A stretch of DNA of 64,000 bases, from the NCBI GenBank assembly GCA_001298575.1, contig LJCV01000099.1:62001-126000 (forward strand). The letters run 5' to 3'. A model generated the notes under the pieces. That model was not told the origin of the DNA and made no database searches. It saw nothing but the letters and a program-made list of their open reading frames with translations. A program made the translations under genes and the position numbers. This document shows, piece after piece, positions 26,965-35,467 of this stretch. Every line of letters begins with the position of its first letter. The stretch's first letter is position 1. The stretch is from Actinobacteria bacterium OK074 (lineage in GTDB: Bacteria; Actinomycetota; Actinomycetes; Streptomycetales; Streptomycetaceae).

Positions 26965-26994
26965 AGGCCGGTTCCCCACGTGGGGAACCGGCCT
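26965..26994. terminator. Perfect 30-bp palindrome between metH and the HAD gene
   Basis: AGGCCGGTTCCCCAC (26965-26979) is followed at once by its exact reverse complement (26980-26994). It lies 78 bp after the metH stop and 25 bp before the next ATG. It may be a terminator without a U-run, or a leader structure of the HAD gene. Confidence 0.6.
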
Positions 26995-27019
26995 GCTCGT
27001 CCCTCAAGGAGGTACGTGG

Positions 27020-27715
27020 ATGACCAGTACGGTCCCCGCACTCGGAACCCGCACGCAGGAGGGCTCGGCCCTCCAGGCCGTGCTCCTCGACATGGACGGC
27101 ACCCTGGTGGACACCGAGGGCTTCTGGTGGGACGTCGAGGTGGAGATCTTCGCCCGCCTCGGCCACACCCTGGACGACTCCTGGCGGCACGTCGTGGTCG
27201 GCGGCCCCATGACCCGCAGCGCGGGCTTCCTGATCGAGGCCACCGGCGCCGACATCACCCTCGCCGAACTCACGGTGCTGCTCAACGACGGGTTCGAGGA
27301 CCGGATCGACCGCGCGCTGCCGCTGATGCCGGGCGCCGCCCGGCTGCTCGCCGAACTGGCCGCGCACCGCATCCCCACCGCCCTGGTCTCCGCCTCCCAC
27401 CGGCGCATCATCGACCGCGTGCTGTCCTCGCTCGGCCCCCAGTACTTCGAGCTGACCGTCGCGGGCGACGAGGTCTCGCGCACCAAGCCGCACCCCGACC
27501 CGTATCTGTTCGCCGCCGCCGGGCTCGGTGCCGATCCGGCCAGATGCGCGGTCGTCGAGGACACCGCGACCGGGGTCGCCGCCGGGGAGGCGGCGGGCTG
27601 CCGGGTGGTCGCGGTGCCGTCCGTGGCACCCATCGCCCCGGCCGCCTCGCGCACCGTCGTCCCCTCGCTGGAAGTGGTCGACCTGGCATTTCTGCGGGCA
27701 CTGATGACCGTCTGA
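27020..27715 (+). CDS. HAD-superfamily hydrolase (beta-phosphoglucomutase-like)
   Basis: Small phosphatase or phosphomutase of 231 residues. The nucleophile motif AVLLDMDGTLVDTEGFW near residue 22 and a helical cap (residues about 40-100) place it in subfamily I with the PGMB/YcjU-type cap. IPTALVSASHRRIIDR supplies motif II, DEVSRTKPHPDPYLFAAA motif III with the lysine, and CAVVEDTATGVAAGEAAGC motif IV. It is preceded by AAGGAGG at good spacing. Substrate unknown; it follows metH on the same strand with a palindrome between them, so co-transcription is uncertain. Confidence 0.88.
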   Translation: MTSTVPALGTRTQEGSALQAVLLDMDGTLVDTEGFWWDVEVEIFARLGHTLDDSWRHVVVGGPMTRSAGFLIEATGADITLAELTVLLNDGFEDRIDRALPLMPGAARLLAELAAHRIPTALVSASHRRIIDRVLSSLGPQYFELTVAGDEVSRTKPHPDPYLFAAAGLGADPARCAVVEDTATGVAAGEAAGCRVVAVPSVAPIAPAASRTVVPSLEVVDLAFLRALMTV

Positions 27716-28186
27716 CGATCATGTCGATGACGGAAATGCCCCGAGCGTTCACCCAGCGTGCAATGCCCGGTTCACCCGGCTCCCGGCACCGAATGGACAG
27801 AAATCCCCGGAGTGCCCGTCCGAAGGAATTCCACAGCCCCCGCTGACCGAATTCAGACACCCGATCACCACATGAGGAGTGTGAGCTTCCCCACTGCGCG
27901 GAGGGTCGACATCGGCTTCGGCGTGTGCTGTTCACCCCTTTTCGGTGATCATGGACGGTTCCTTGTGTCCCGATTGGTGAAACCCTGCACGAATCCTTCC
28001 GTCGCCGGGTTTTCACACTGTCCACACACGGTTTCGCTGCGTGATGGGAACTCAACTACGGCCCCCGAGGGGTTCCATGGTGGTGCGGACTAATGTCGTC
28101 GCGAGAACATCGCCGTAAGTCCGCCACTCGCCGCACCACCCATGCATGCGGGGTACACGGACTCAACCGCCTGGAGAAAACCGAGC
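27716..28186. other. Non-coding stretch before the orphan binding protein
   Basis: This 471-bp region has lower GC than its surroundings, with runs such as CCCCTTTTCGGTGATCATGG. It contains no supported gene. GGTGGTGCGG (28079-28088) is an exact inverted match to CCGCACCACC (28131-28140), and GCGGAC (28085-28090) can alternatively pair with GTCCGC (28119-28124). TAATGT at 28091-28096 could be a -10 box, but no -35 was convincing. Confidence 0.5.
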
Positions 28187-29791
28187 ATGAACCGCAAGAC
28201 TTTGGTGCTGCCGGCCGTGATCGGCCTGCTCGCCCCGGTGCTCGCCGCCTGCGGTAGTTCCGACGGCACGGGCAGCGGCGGCGACGCGATAGTCGTCGGC
28301 ACCACGGACCGGTTCACCGCCAGCAAGGACGCGCCCGCCCCGGTCGACCCGGCCTACGCGTACGACGTCGGCACCTGGAACATCCTGCGCCAGACCGTGC
28401 AGACCCTGCTGTCCTACCCGCGCGGCGACGGCGACCCCCAGCCCGACGCCGCCCAGAGCTGCGAGTTCACGGACACCGGCAACGAGCGGTACGTCTGCAC
28501 CCTGCGCCAGGGCCTGGAGTTCTCCAACGGCGACCCGATCACCGCCGCCGACGTCAAGTACTCCATCGACCGCTCCATGGCCATCAACTCGGACAGCGGC
28601 GTCGCCGGACTGCTCTCCACCGTCGACACGATCGAGACCAAGGGCGACCGCGAGGTGATCTTCCACCTCAAGACCGCGGACGCGACTTTCCCGTTCAAGC
28701 TCTCCACCCCCGTCGCCGGAATCATCAACCCCGACGACTACGCGAAGAACAAGCTGCGCGACGGCTGGGACGTCGACGCCTCCGGCCCGTACACGATGAA
28801 GGCCGAAGTCAACAGCGACAACGAGATGACCAAGGCCGTCTTCACGAAGAACCCCCACTACAAGGGGCTCCTCACCGTGAAGAACGACAAGGCCGAAATC
28901 GAATCGTTCTCCAGCGCCGCCGCGATGGGCAAGGCCCTGGAAAAGGGTGACATCGACGTCATGACCCGTTCGATGACGCCGGAGCAGATCCAGAAGCTCT
29001 CCGACGACACCAACGGCGACATCAACCTCGTCGAGATGGCCGGCCTCGAAATCCGATACCTGGGCTTCAACACCGACGCCGCCACGGTCAAGAACAAGGC
29101 CGTCCGCCAGGCCATCGCCCAGATCGTCAACCGCGGCCAGCTCGTCTCCGAGGTGTACGGCTCCGAGGCCGACCCGCTCTTCTCGATGGTCCCGGCCAGC
29201 GTCACCGGCCACTCGAACTCCTTCTTCAACAAGTACGGCGACCCCAGCGTCAGCAAGGCCAAGTCGATCCTCTCGGCCGCGAACATCAACAACCCGGTGA
29301 AGCTGACGCTGCACTACACGACCGACCACTACGGCTCGGCCACCAAGAAGGAATTCCAGGTCCTCGCGAAGCAGCTGAACGACAGCGGCCTCTTCGACGT
29401 CACCACCAAGGGCACCCCCTGGGCCACCTTCCGCCCGAACGAGATCAAGGGCGACTACGACGTCTACGGCATGGGCTGGTTCCCCGACTTCCCCGACGCC
29501 GACAACTACATCGCGCCCTTCCTCGACAAGGACAACACCCTCGGCTCGCCGTACGACAACGTGAAGATCCGCAGCACGCTGATCCCGGAGTCCCGGCGCG
29601 AGGCCGACCGCCTCAACGCGGCCAAGAGCCTCACCGACATCCAGGACATCATCGCCCAGGACGTACCGCTGATCCCGCTGTGGCAGGGCAAGCAGTACAT
29701 CGCAGCCCGGGACGACATCACCGGCGCCGAATGGGCGATCAACTCCTCCTCCACGCTCCAGCTGTGGGAACTGGGCCGCGGCGTCAGCTGA
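28187..29791 (+). CDS. Oligopeptide-type ABC transporter substrate-binding lipoprotein (orphan)
   Basis: SBP_bac_5 family extracellular binding protein of 534 residues. Signal peptide KTLVLPAVIGLLAPVLAAC ends in a good lipobox (VLAAC), followed by a glycine/serine linker. Family motifs include NILRQTVQTLLSYPRGDGDP, YVCTLRQGLEFSNGDPITAADV and KYSIDRSMAINS near residues 90-140, and DVYGMGWFPDFPDADNYIAP near residue 430. The start at 28187 has GGAG nine bases upstream. No permease or ATPase gene is nearby, so it either serves a transporter encoded elsewhere or senses peptides. A strong hairpin ends the transcript, so the gene appears monocistronic. Confidence 0.92.
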   Translation: MNRKTLVLPAVIGLLAPVLAACGSSDGTGSGGDAIVVGTTDRFTASKDAPAPVDPAYAYDVGTWNILRQTVQTLLSYPRGDGDPQPDAAQSCEFTDTGNERYVCTLRQGLEFSNGDPITAADVKYSIDRSMAINSDSGVAGLLSTVDTIETKGDREVIFHLKTADATFPFKLSTPVAGIINPDDYAKNKLRDGWDVDASGPYTMKAEVNSDNEMTKAVFTKNPHYKGLLTVKNDKAEIESFSSAAAMGKALEKGDIDVMTRSMTPEQIQKLSDDTNGDINLVEMAGLEIRYLGFNTDAATVKNKAVRQAIAQIVNRGQLVSEVYGSEADPLFSMVPASVTGHSNSFFNKYGDPSVSKAKSILSAANINNPVKLTLHYTTDHYGSATKKEFQVLAKQLNDSGLFDVTTKGTPWATFRPNEIKGDYDVYGMGWFPDFPDADNYIAPFLDKDNTLGSPYDNVKIRSTLIPESRREADRLNAAKSLTDIQDIIAQDVPLIPLWQGKQYIAARDDITGAEWAINSSSTLQLWELGRGVS

Positions 29792-29814
29792 CGGCACGAG
29801 GCGTGAACACACGA

Positions 29815-29853
29815 TGAAGGGGCCGGCGGACGAGATGTCCACCGGCCCCTTCA
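29815..29853. terminator. Bidirectional terminator between the binding protein and response regulator genes
   Basis: TGAAGGGGCCGG-GGAC (29815-29831) pairs with its complement at 29837-29853 with one internal C-A mismatch and a five-base loop. It lies 23 bp after the binding-protein stop and 53 bp before the response-regulator stop on the other strand. Confidence 0.8.
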
Positions 29854-29906
29854 CCCGTGTCCCTGCCGCAGCGTTCCCCGATCGTGGCAGGCGGCGCCTG
29901 GCGGGC

Positions 29907-30578
29907 TTACTGCGCCCCGGGGCGCACCAGACCGCTCTCGTACGCGTACACCGCCGCCTGGACCCGGTCCCGCAGCCCCAGCTTGGTCAGCACATGCCCG
30001 ACATGCGTCTTCACCGTCGTCTCGCTGACGAACAGGTCCGCGGCGATCTCCGCGTTGGACAGCCCGCGCGCCACCAGCTTCAGCACCTCCACCTCGCGGT
30101 CGGTGAGGGTGTGCAGGGTGTCGGGCACCGGCTCGTCCCCCGACGGCAGATGCGTGGCGTACTTGTCGAGCAGCCGGCGCGTGATGCTCGGCGCCAGCAT
30201 GGCCTCCCCGGCGGCGACCACCCGGATCGCCTGCACCAGCTCGTTGGCCGGCGCGTCCTTGAGCAGGAACCCGCTGGCCCCGGCCCGCAACGCCTCGACG
30301 ACGTACTCGTCCAGGTCGAACGTGGTCAGCACCAGCACCTTCGCCGGACCGTTCCGCTCGGGTCCGGTGATCTGACGGGTGGCCTCCACCCCGTCCATCC
30401 GCGGCATGCGGATGTCCATCAGCACCACATCGGGCTGCAATGCCCGCACCTGGTCGAGCGCCTGGAGGCCGTCTCCGGCCTCGCCGACGACCGCGAGGTC
30501 CTGCTCGGCCTCCAGAATCATCCGGAAGCCGGTGCGCAGCAGCGGCTGGTCGTCGACGAGTAGGACGCGGATGGCCAC
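29907..30578 (-). CDS. NarL/LuxR-family response regulator (orphan)
   Basis: Two-component response regulator of 223 residues. The receiver domain begins VAIRVLLVDDQPLLRTGFRM with the acidic pair at residues 9-10. The phosphoacceptor is D55 in VVLMDIRMPRMDGVEA; the switch threonine lies in VLVLTTFDLDEY and the conserved lysine in FLLKDAP. The C-terminal LuxR helix-turn-helix is LTDREVEVLKLVARGLSNAEIA split by SETTVKTHVGHVLTKLGLRDR. The GTG at 30578 follows AAGGAGA. No histidine kinase gene is next to it, which is unusual for this family in Streptomyces. Its targets are not evident. Confidence 0.92.
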   Translation of the reverse strand: MAIRVLLVDDQPLLRTGFRMILEAEQDLAVVGEAGDGLQALDQVRALQPDVVLMDIRMPRMDGVEATRQITGPERNGPAKVLVLTTFDLDEYVVEALRAGASGFLLKDAPANELVQAIRVVAAGEAMLAPSITRRLLDKYATHLPSGDEPVPDTLHTLTDREVEVLKLVARGLSNAEIAADLFVSETTVKTHVGHVLTKLGLRDRVQAAVYAYESGLVRPGAQ

Positions 30579-30592
30579 GTAAGTCTCCTTCG

Positions 30593-31741
30593 CTAGTCCG
30601 GCCCCATTCTGCCCTGCCGGACCCCGCCCGACGCGGGCACCCCGACAGGGAGCACCCCCGCGGCGGCGGGTCCGGTACCGGGTCCGGTACCGGGGGAGTG
30701 GCCGGTGGGGACGGTCACCGGCAGCGGATACGGCGGCGGGGTCCCGCCGAACTCCGGGCACACCGCCTGGTGGTCGCACCAGCCGCACAGCTTGGTGGGG
30801 CGAGGCCGCCAGTCACCGGTCTCGGTGGCCAGCCGGATCGCGTCCCACAACGAGAGCAACTTCCGCTCCACCCGCTCCAGATCGGCGACGACGGGGTCGT
30901 ACGTCAGCACGTCCCCACTGCCCAGGTACACCAGCTGGAGCCGCCGGGGCACGACGTTCTTCAGCCGCCAGACCACCAACGCGTAGAACTTCATCTGGAA
31001 CAGCGCGCCCTCCGCGTACTCGGGGCGCGGCGCCTTGCCCGTCTTGTAGTCGACGATGCGGACCTCACCGGTCGGCGCCACGTCCACCCGGTCGATGATC
31101 CCGCGCAGCCGCAGCCCGGAGTCCAGCTCCGTCTCCACGAACAACTCCCGCTCCACGGGCTCCAGCCGGGTCGGATCCTCCAGCGAGAACCACCGCTCGA
31201 CCAGCCGCTCGGCCTCCTGCAACCAGCGGTTCAGCCGGGCGCCGTCCGGATCCTCGGCGAACAGCTCCACCACCTCGGGCCGCGTCTCGCGCAGCCGGTC
31301 CCACTGCCCGGGCACCAGCGCCCGGGCCCGCGGCGCGGTCCGCTCCACGGCAGGCACGTCGAAGAGCCGTTCGAGCACGGCGTGCACGAGGGTGCCCCGG
31401 GTCGCCGCCTCGCTCGGCTTCTCCGGGAGCTTGTCGATCACCCGGAACCGGTAGAGCAACGGGCACTGCATGAAGTCGCCCGCACGGGAGGGGGAGAGGG
31501 AACTGGGCGGGGCGGGAACGCGGCGGAGCGGGGGTGTGCCCGGGGTGCTGGTGCTGGTGCTGGTGCTGGTGCTGGTGTCGGCATCGGCGCTGGTGCCGGT
31601 GTCGGTGCCGACCGGCTCGCCCGAACCGGTCGGTGCGGTCGGTGTGTTCGCCGCGGCGGACGTGTCCGCCACGGTCGGTTCGGCCTCGGCCCCGCCGCCG
31701 GTGGGGGCCTGCTGCCCGGTGCCCTCGGTGCTCGTTCCCAT
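30593..31741 (-). CDS. RecB/AddB-type PD-(D/E)XK nuclease with predicted iron-sulfur site
   Basis: Stand-alone nuclease-domain protein of 382 residues. After a disordered tail (about 75 residues, including a serine-threonine repeat) comes LSPSRAGDFMQCPLLYRFR, with C93, then LRGIIDRVD (D217, D220) and VRIVDYKTGKAP (D231, K233), the P-D-(D/E)-x-K core. LCGWCDHQAVCPEF gives C319, C322 and C328, completing the C...CxxCx5C pattern of the AddB-like 4Fe-4S nuclease group. No helicase is fused or adjacent. It ends with a proline/glycine-rich tail. The start is the ATG at 31741; a GTG two codons earlier is possible. It lies 15 bp upstream of the response regulator on the same strand, so the two may be co-transcribed. 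Confidence 0.88.
   Translation of the reverse strand: MGTSTEGTGQQAPTGGGAEAEPTVADTSAAANTPTAPTGSGEPVGTDTGTSADADTSTSTSTSTSTPGTPPLRRVPAPPSSLSPSRAGDFMQCPLLYRFRVIDKLPEKPSEAATRGTLVHAVLERLFDVPAVERTAPRARALVPGQWDRLRETRPEVVELFAEDPDGARLNRWLQEAERLVERWFSLEDPTRLEPVERELFVETELDSGLRLRGIIDRVDVAPTGEVRIVDYKTGKAPRPEYAEGALFQMKFYALVVWRLKNVVPRRLQLVYLGSGDVLTYDPVVADLERVERKLLSLWDAIRLATETGDWRPRPTKLCGWCDHQAVCPEFGGTPPPYPLPVTVPTGHSPGTGPGTGPAAAGVLPVGVPASGGVRQGRMGPD
31544..31577 (+). repeat. GGTGCT hexanucleotide repeat inside the nuclease gene
   Basis: About 5.7 perfect copies of GGTGCT. On the minus strand they encode alternating serine-threonine in the disordered N-terminus of the nuclease. Because the unit is six bases, copy-number change would keep the frame and only alter linker length. 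Confidence 0.85.
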
Positions 31742-31939
31742 GCCCACAGACCATACGGCCCGCCACTGACAGTGACCCGCCCCGTCCCCGCGCGGCGGCA
31801 CCACCGGCGGGTGCCTCCCGGGCGACGGCACCGGAAACTGAGGGGGTGCCGGGGCGGAACGCGCCGCGACGGCCGCATACCATCGACCCCAGACCTCCCA
31901 CCGTGCCGGACCGGGAGACGTTTCGACCGAGGGGACACC

Positions 31940-33493
31940 GTGGACGAGAGCGGCGGGAGCGGGCAGCCGCGCTCCGGCAACGACCGGGCGACCGATCGCC
32001 ACGCGGGGCCGACGGCCACGCCCACCGGCCCCGCACGCCCCGACGACCGCCCGGCCGAAACCGAGAACGACACCCGCCCGGCCCCCTCGACCCCCGCCCC
32101 CGCGGAACAATCGAGCGCACCCGAACCGGACGGCGCACACCCGGAGCCCACCGAGAAAACACCGGAGCCCGCCGAGGAAACCCCGGAGAAGGACAAGGAC
32201 ACGCCCACCCCGGAGCCCGCCCCCCCGGCCACAGCCGCCCCCGAACCGGCACCCCCGCCTCCGCCCTCCGGCAACCAGCCCCCCGAAACCCCGGCCCCGG
32301 TCCCGGCCCCGCCCACGACCCGCCCGCCCCAGCGCCCCAAGGATCCCGGCGGCGGCATCCTCATGGGCCGCCCCTTCGGCGTACCCGTCTACGTCGCGCC
32401 CAGCTGGTTCCTCGTCGCGGCCCTCATCACCTGGGTGTTCGGCGCCCAACTCGACCGCGTGCTGCCCGAACTCGGCGCCGCCCGCTACCTCGTCTCCCTC
32501 TTCTTCGCCGTCGCCTTCTACGCCTCCGTACTGGTCCACGAACTCGCCCACACCGTCGCGGCCCTCCGCTTCAAACTCCCGGTGCGCCGCATCCAGCTCC
32601 AGTTCTTCGGCGGCGTGTCCGAGATCGAGAAGGAGGCCGAGACCCCCGGCCGCGAGTTCGTGCTCGCCTTCGTCGGCCCGCTGTTCTCCCTCGTGCTCTC
32701 CGGGATCTTCTACCTCGCCATGCAGCCCGTGGAGCCCGGCACCGTCCCCGGCGTCCTGCTGGCCGGCCTGATGATCTCCAACCTGATCGTCGCCATCTTC
32801 AACCTCCTGCCCGGCCTGCCCCTCGACGGCGGCCGCATGCTCCGCGCCGTCGTCTGGAAGATCACCGGCAGGCCCATGAGCGGCACGGTCGCCGCCGCCT
32901 GGGTCGGCCGCGCCCTCGCGCTGACCGTCCTGGTCGGACTCCCGCTGCTCACCCAGACCGGCGTCCTCGGTACGGATGCCGAGGACATGGGCGGCATGGA
33001 CACCGTCACCGACGCCCTGCTCGCCGCCATCCTCGCCGCCATCATCTGGACCGGCGCCGGCAACAGCCTCCGCATGGCCCGGCTGCGCGAACACCTGCCC
33101 GAACTCCGCGCCCGCAACCTCACCCGCCGCGCGGTCCCCGTCCAGAGCGACACCTCTCTCTCCGAAGCCCTGCGCCGCGCCAACGACGCCGGCGCCCGCG
33201 CCCTGGTCGTCGTCGACGCCGGCGGCGAACCCCTCTCCCTGGTCCGCGAGTCCGCCATCGTCGGCGTACCCGAACACCGCCGCCCCTGGGTCTCCGCGGG
33301 CGACCTCGCCCAGGAACTCACCGACGGCATGCGGGTCTCCGCCGAACTCGCCGGCGAGGACCTCCTCGACGTCCTGCGCGCCACCCCCGCCACCGAGTAC
33401 CTCGTCATCGAGGAGACCGGCGAGATCTACGGCGTCCTGTCCGCGGCCGACGTGGAACGCGCCTTCGTGAAGGCCATGGCCCGGCCCAGCTAA
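31940..33493 (+). CDS. Site-2 protease family (M50) metalloprotease with CBS domains
   Basis: Intramembrane zinc protease of 517 residues. The first 130 or so are a proline/glutamate-rich disordered cytoplasmic segment (for example PTEKTPEPAEETPEKDKDTP). Then RPFGVPVYVAPSWFLVAAL starts the membrane region; HELAH near residue 204 is the H-E-x-x-H zinc site and NLLPGLPLDGGRMLRAVVW near residue 290 provides the L-D-G zinc-ligand motif. The C-terminus (about residues 400-510) contains a CBS pair (VPVQSDTSLSEALRRAND and TEYLVIEETGEIYGVLSAAD). This is the group III S2P/SpoIVFB-like class. The GTG at 31940 follows GAGGGGA; an internal ATG at 32364 would remove the tail. The gene diverges from the nuclease gene. 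Confidence 0.92.
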   Translation: MDESGGSGQPRSGNDRATDRHAGPTATPTGPARPDDRPAETENDTRPAPSTPAPAEQSSAPEPDGAHPEPTEKTPEPAEETPEKDKDTPTPEPAPPATAAPEPAPPPPPSGNQPPETPAPVPAPPTTRPPQRPKDPGGGILMGRPFGVPVYVAPSWFLVAALITWVFGAQLDRVLPELGAARYLVSLFFAVAFYASVLVHELAHTVAALRFKLPVRRIQLQFFGGVSEIEKEAETPGREFVLAFVGPLFSLVLSGIFYLAMQPVEPGTVPGVLLAGLMISNLIVAIFNLLPGLPLDGGRMLRAVVWKITGRPMSGTVAAAWVGRALALTVLVGLPLLTQTGVLGTDAEDMGGMDTVTDALLAAILAAIIWTGAGNSLRMARLREHLPELRARNLTRRAVPVQSDTSLSEALRRANDAGARALVVVDAGGEPLSLVRESAIVGVPEHRRPWVSAGDLAQELTDGMRVSAELAGEDLLDVLRATPATEYLVIEETGEIYGVLSAADVERAFVKAMARPS

Positions 33494-33565
33494 CGCCTCG
33501 TCGCCGAAAACCCGCGCCACGCGCGCGTGGTCGGCGGCCCCCGCAAACGCCGGTAGGCTGGTCAC

Positions 33566-34468
33566 ATGTCCGAACCGACCGGTGCCGCCCGCAGGCGCGG
33601 GCCCTTCAAGGTCGGGGACCAGGTACAGCTGACCGACCCCAAGGGCCGTCACTACACGTTCACGCTCGAAGCCGGGAAGAACTTCCACACCCACAAGGGT
33701 TCCTTCCCGCACGACGAACTGATCGGCGCACCCGAGGGCAGCGTTGTCCGCACCACCGGGAACGTCGCCTACCTCGCGCTGCGCCCCCTGCTCCCCGACT
33801 ACGTCCTGTCCATGCCCCGCGGCGCCGCCGTGGTCTACCCCAAGGACGCGGGGCAGATCCTCGCCTTCGCGGACATCTTCCCCGGCGCCCGCGTCGTGGA
33901 GGCGGGCGTCGGCTCCGGCTCGCTCAGCAGCTTCCTGCTGCGCGCCATCGGCGACCAGGGCATGCTGCACTCCTACGAGCGCCGCGAGGACTTCGCCGAG
34001 ATCGCCCAGCAGAACGTGGAGCGCTACTTCGGCGGCCCCCACCCCGCCTGGCAGCTCACCGTCGGCGACCTCCAGGACAACCTCAGCGACACCGAGGTCG
34101 ACCGCGTCGTCCTCGACATGCTCGCCCCCTGGGAATGCCTGGAAGCCGTCTGGAAGGCGCTCGTCCCCGGCGGCATCGTCTGCTGCTACGTGGCGACCAC
34201 CACCCAGCTCGCCCGGACCGTCGAGTCCATCCGCGAGATCGGCTGCTTCAACGAGCCGAGCGCCTGGGAATCGATGATCCGCAACTGGCACATCGAGGGC
34301 CTCGCCGTCCGCCCCGACCACCGCATGATCGGCCACACCGGCTTCCTGCTCACCGCCCGCCGCCTCGCCGACGGCGTCGAGCCCCCCATGCGCCGCCGCC
34401 GCCCCGCCAAGGGCTCCTACGGCGACGACTACACGGGCCCCAACGCCGACGGAGCCAACGGCCGCTGA
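33566..34468 (+). CDS. trmI: tRNA (adenine-58-N1)-methyltransferase
   Basis: SAM-dependent methyltransferase of 300 residues that methylates adenine 58 in the tRNA T-loop. The N-terminal domain includes GDQVQLTDPKGRHYTFTLEA and FHTHKGSFPHDELIG, both typical of bacterial and archaeal TrmI. The Rossmann domain has MPRGAAVVYPKDAGQIL, VVEAGVGSGSLSSFLLRA (SAM loop) and RVVLDMLAPWECLEAVWKAL (catalytic aspartate motif). The C-terminus is basic (EPPMRRRRPAK). The gene follows the site-2 protease and, in the order I recall for Streptomyces, precedes the ferredoxin/ARC/proteasome cluster. It is terminated by a 23-bp stem. Confidence 0.95.
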   Translation: MSEPTGAARRRGPFKVGDQVQLTDPKGRHYTFTLEAGKNFHTHKGSFPHDELIGAPEGSVVRTTGNVAYLALRPLLPDYVLSMPRGAAVVYPKDAGQILAFADIFPGARVVEAGVGSGSLSSFLLRAIGDQGMLHSYERREDFAEIAQQNVERYFGGPHPAWQLTVGDLQDNLSDTEVDRVVLDMLAPWECLEAVWKALVPGGIVCCYVATTTQLARTVESIREIGCFNEPSAWESMIRNWHIEGLAVRPDHRMIGHTGFLLTARRLADGVEPPMRRRRPAKGSYGDDYTGPNADGANGR

Positions 34469-34529
34469 CCCGGCACCGGCCACCACCAGGGCCGGTCCAC
34501 CGGGCGGCCTCCTGCCGCGTACAACGCAC

Positions 34530-34581
34530 GAGCGCCGTGGCCGAGTTCCCGCACCCCCGCGGGAACTCGGCCACGGCGCTC
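34530..34581. terminator. Long perfect-stem terminator after trmI
   Basis: A 23-bp stem without mismatch: 34530-34552 pairs with 34559-34581 around ACCCCC. It lies 61 bp after the trmI stop. There is no U-run, as is common in streptomycetes. Confidence 0.8.
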
Positions 34582-34739
34582 CCGCATTGACCCGCCGCCC
34601 GGCCCCGGACACCGACGCGCAGGTCCGGGCCCCGGTTTCCAACTCCCGGAAAGCCCCCCGGCGTTCCCCCGCACTGTGACGTGTGGCACGATGCGGACAC
34701 CCCTCCACCGGCACAGCCCTCACAGGAGACACATCTCTC

Positions 34740-35333
34740 GTGCAGCAGTACTCCGCCGTCCCGGAACTCGCTCACACCACCCCCCCCCCCATCCACTGGG
34801 TCGCCACGGCCACCGCCCTCGCCGGCGTGGTCGCCCTGTCCTCCGTGCTCCAGCCCAACTCCGCCACGGCCGCACAGACCCCCATCGCCGACCCGGGCCC
34901 CAAGGCGACCGCCGCCACCACGCCCCCGGACGCGGCCAAGGCCGACTACCCCCTGGACTGCGGCCCCACCGTCAAACTCCTGGTCCGCATGAAGGCCAGC
35001 GGCGACCTGGACGGCGACGGCCACCCCGAAACCGTCGCCGTGGTCCGCTGCGACGCGAGCATGGGCACCCCGCCCGACGGCGTCTACGTCCTCACTCAGG
35101 CCGCGGGCAGCGCCACCCCCCGCGTCGTCGCCACCCTCGTCGACCCCAAGGAACGGCTCACCGTCACCAAGTTCGCCGTACGCGACGGAGCCGTCCTCGC
35201 CTCGACACTGGGCTACTCGTCCCCCGACGTGCCCAGTTGCTGCCCCGATGTGAAGAACAAGGCCGAATGGCGCTGGAACGGCACCACGGGCGCATTCGTC
35301 CGCTCGACGCCCGCCGGATCGTCAACGGTGTAG
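34740..35333 (+). CDS. Secreted protein with FG-GAP-like acidic motif, function unknown
   Basis: I do not recognise a named family. From the GTG at 34740, preceded by CAGGAGA, the product is 197 residues. A hydrophobic segment WVATATALAGVVALSSVL near residues 20-37 and ATAAQ suggest a secretory signal or anchor. The exported part contains SGDLDGDGHPETVAVVRC, an acidic calcium-binding-like loop as in FG-GAP repeats, and four cysteines (in LDCGPT, VVRCD and SCCPD) that could form disulfides. An 11-base cytosine run lies at codons 14-17. A GTG at 34683 in the same frame is possible but lacks a ribosome site. The gene stands alone between a terminator and the ferredoxin. Confidence 0.7.
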   Translation: MQQYSAVPELAHTTPPPIHWVATATALAGVVALSSVLQPNSATAAQTPIADPGPKATAATTPPDAAKADYPLDCGPTVKLLVRMKASGDLDGDGHPETVAVVRCDASMGTPPDGVYVLTQAAGSATPRVVATLVDPKERLTVTKFAVRDGAVLASTLGYSSPDVPSCCPDVKNKAEWRWNGTTGAFVRSTPAGSSTV

Positions 35334-35467
35334 GTACGGCCGACCGCAGTGTGACGCAACAGACTCCCGGGCACCCCGCCCGGGTGACGCGCCGACGGCC
35401 GGCACCCCACGAACCGGCGAACCGGATGTGAGAAACGAGACAAGAGTGACGCAACGCGCGCGTGGTG

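Noticed and set aside
28017-28030. DnaA-box-like CTGTCCACAC as part of an origin
   Set aside because: A single imperfect box without dnaA, dnaN or box clusters is not evidence of an origin.
30593-34732. 1379-codon minus-strand frame containing the nuclease
   Set aside because: Only the part below 31741 has nuclease homology; the rest is antisense to the site-2 protease and trmI genes.
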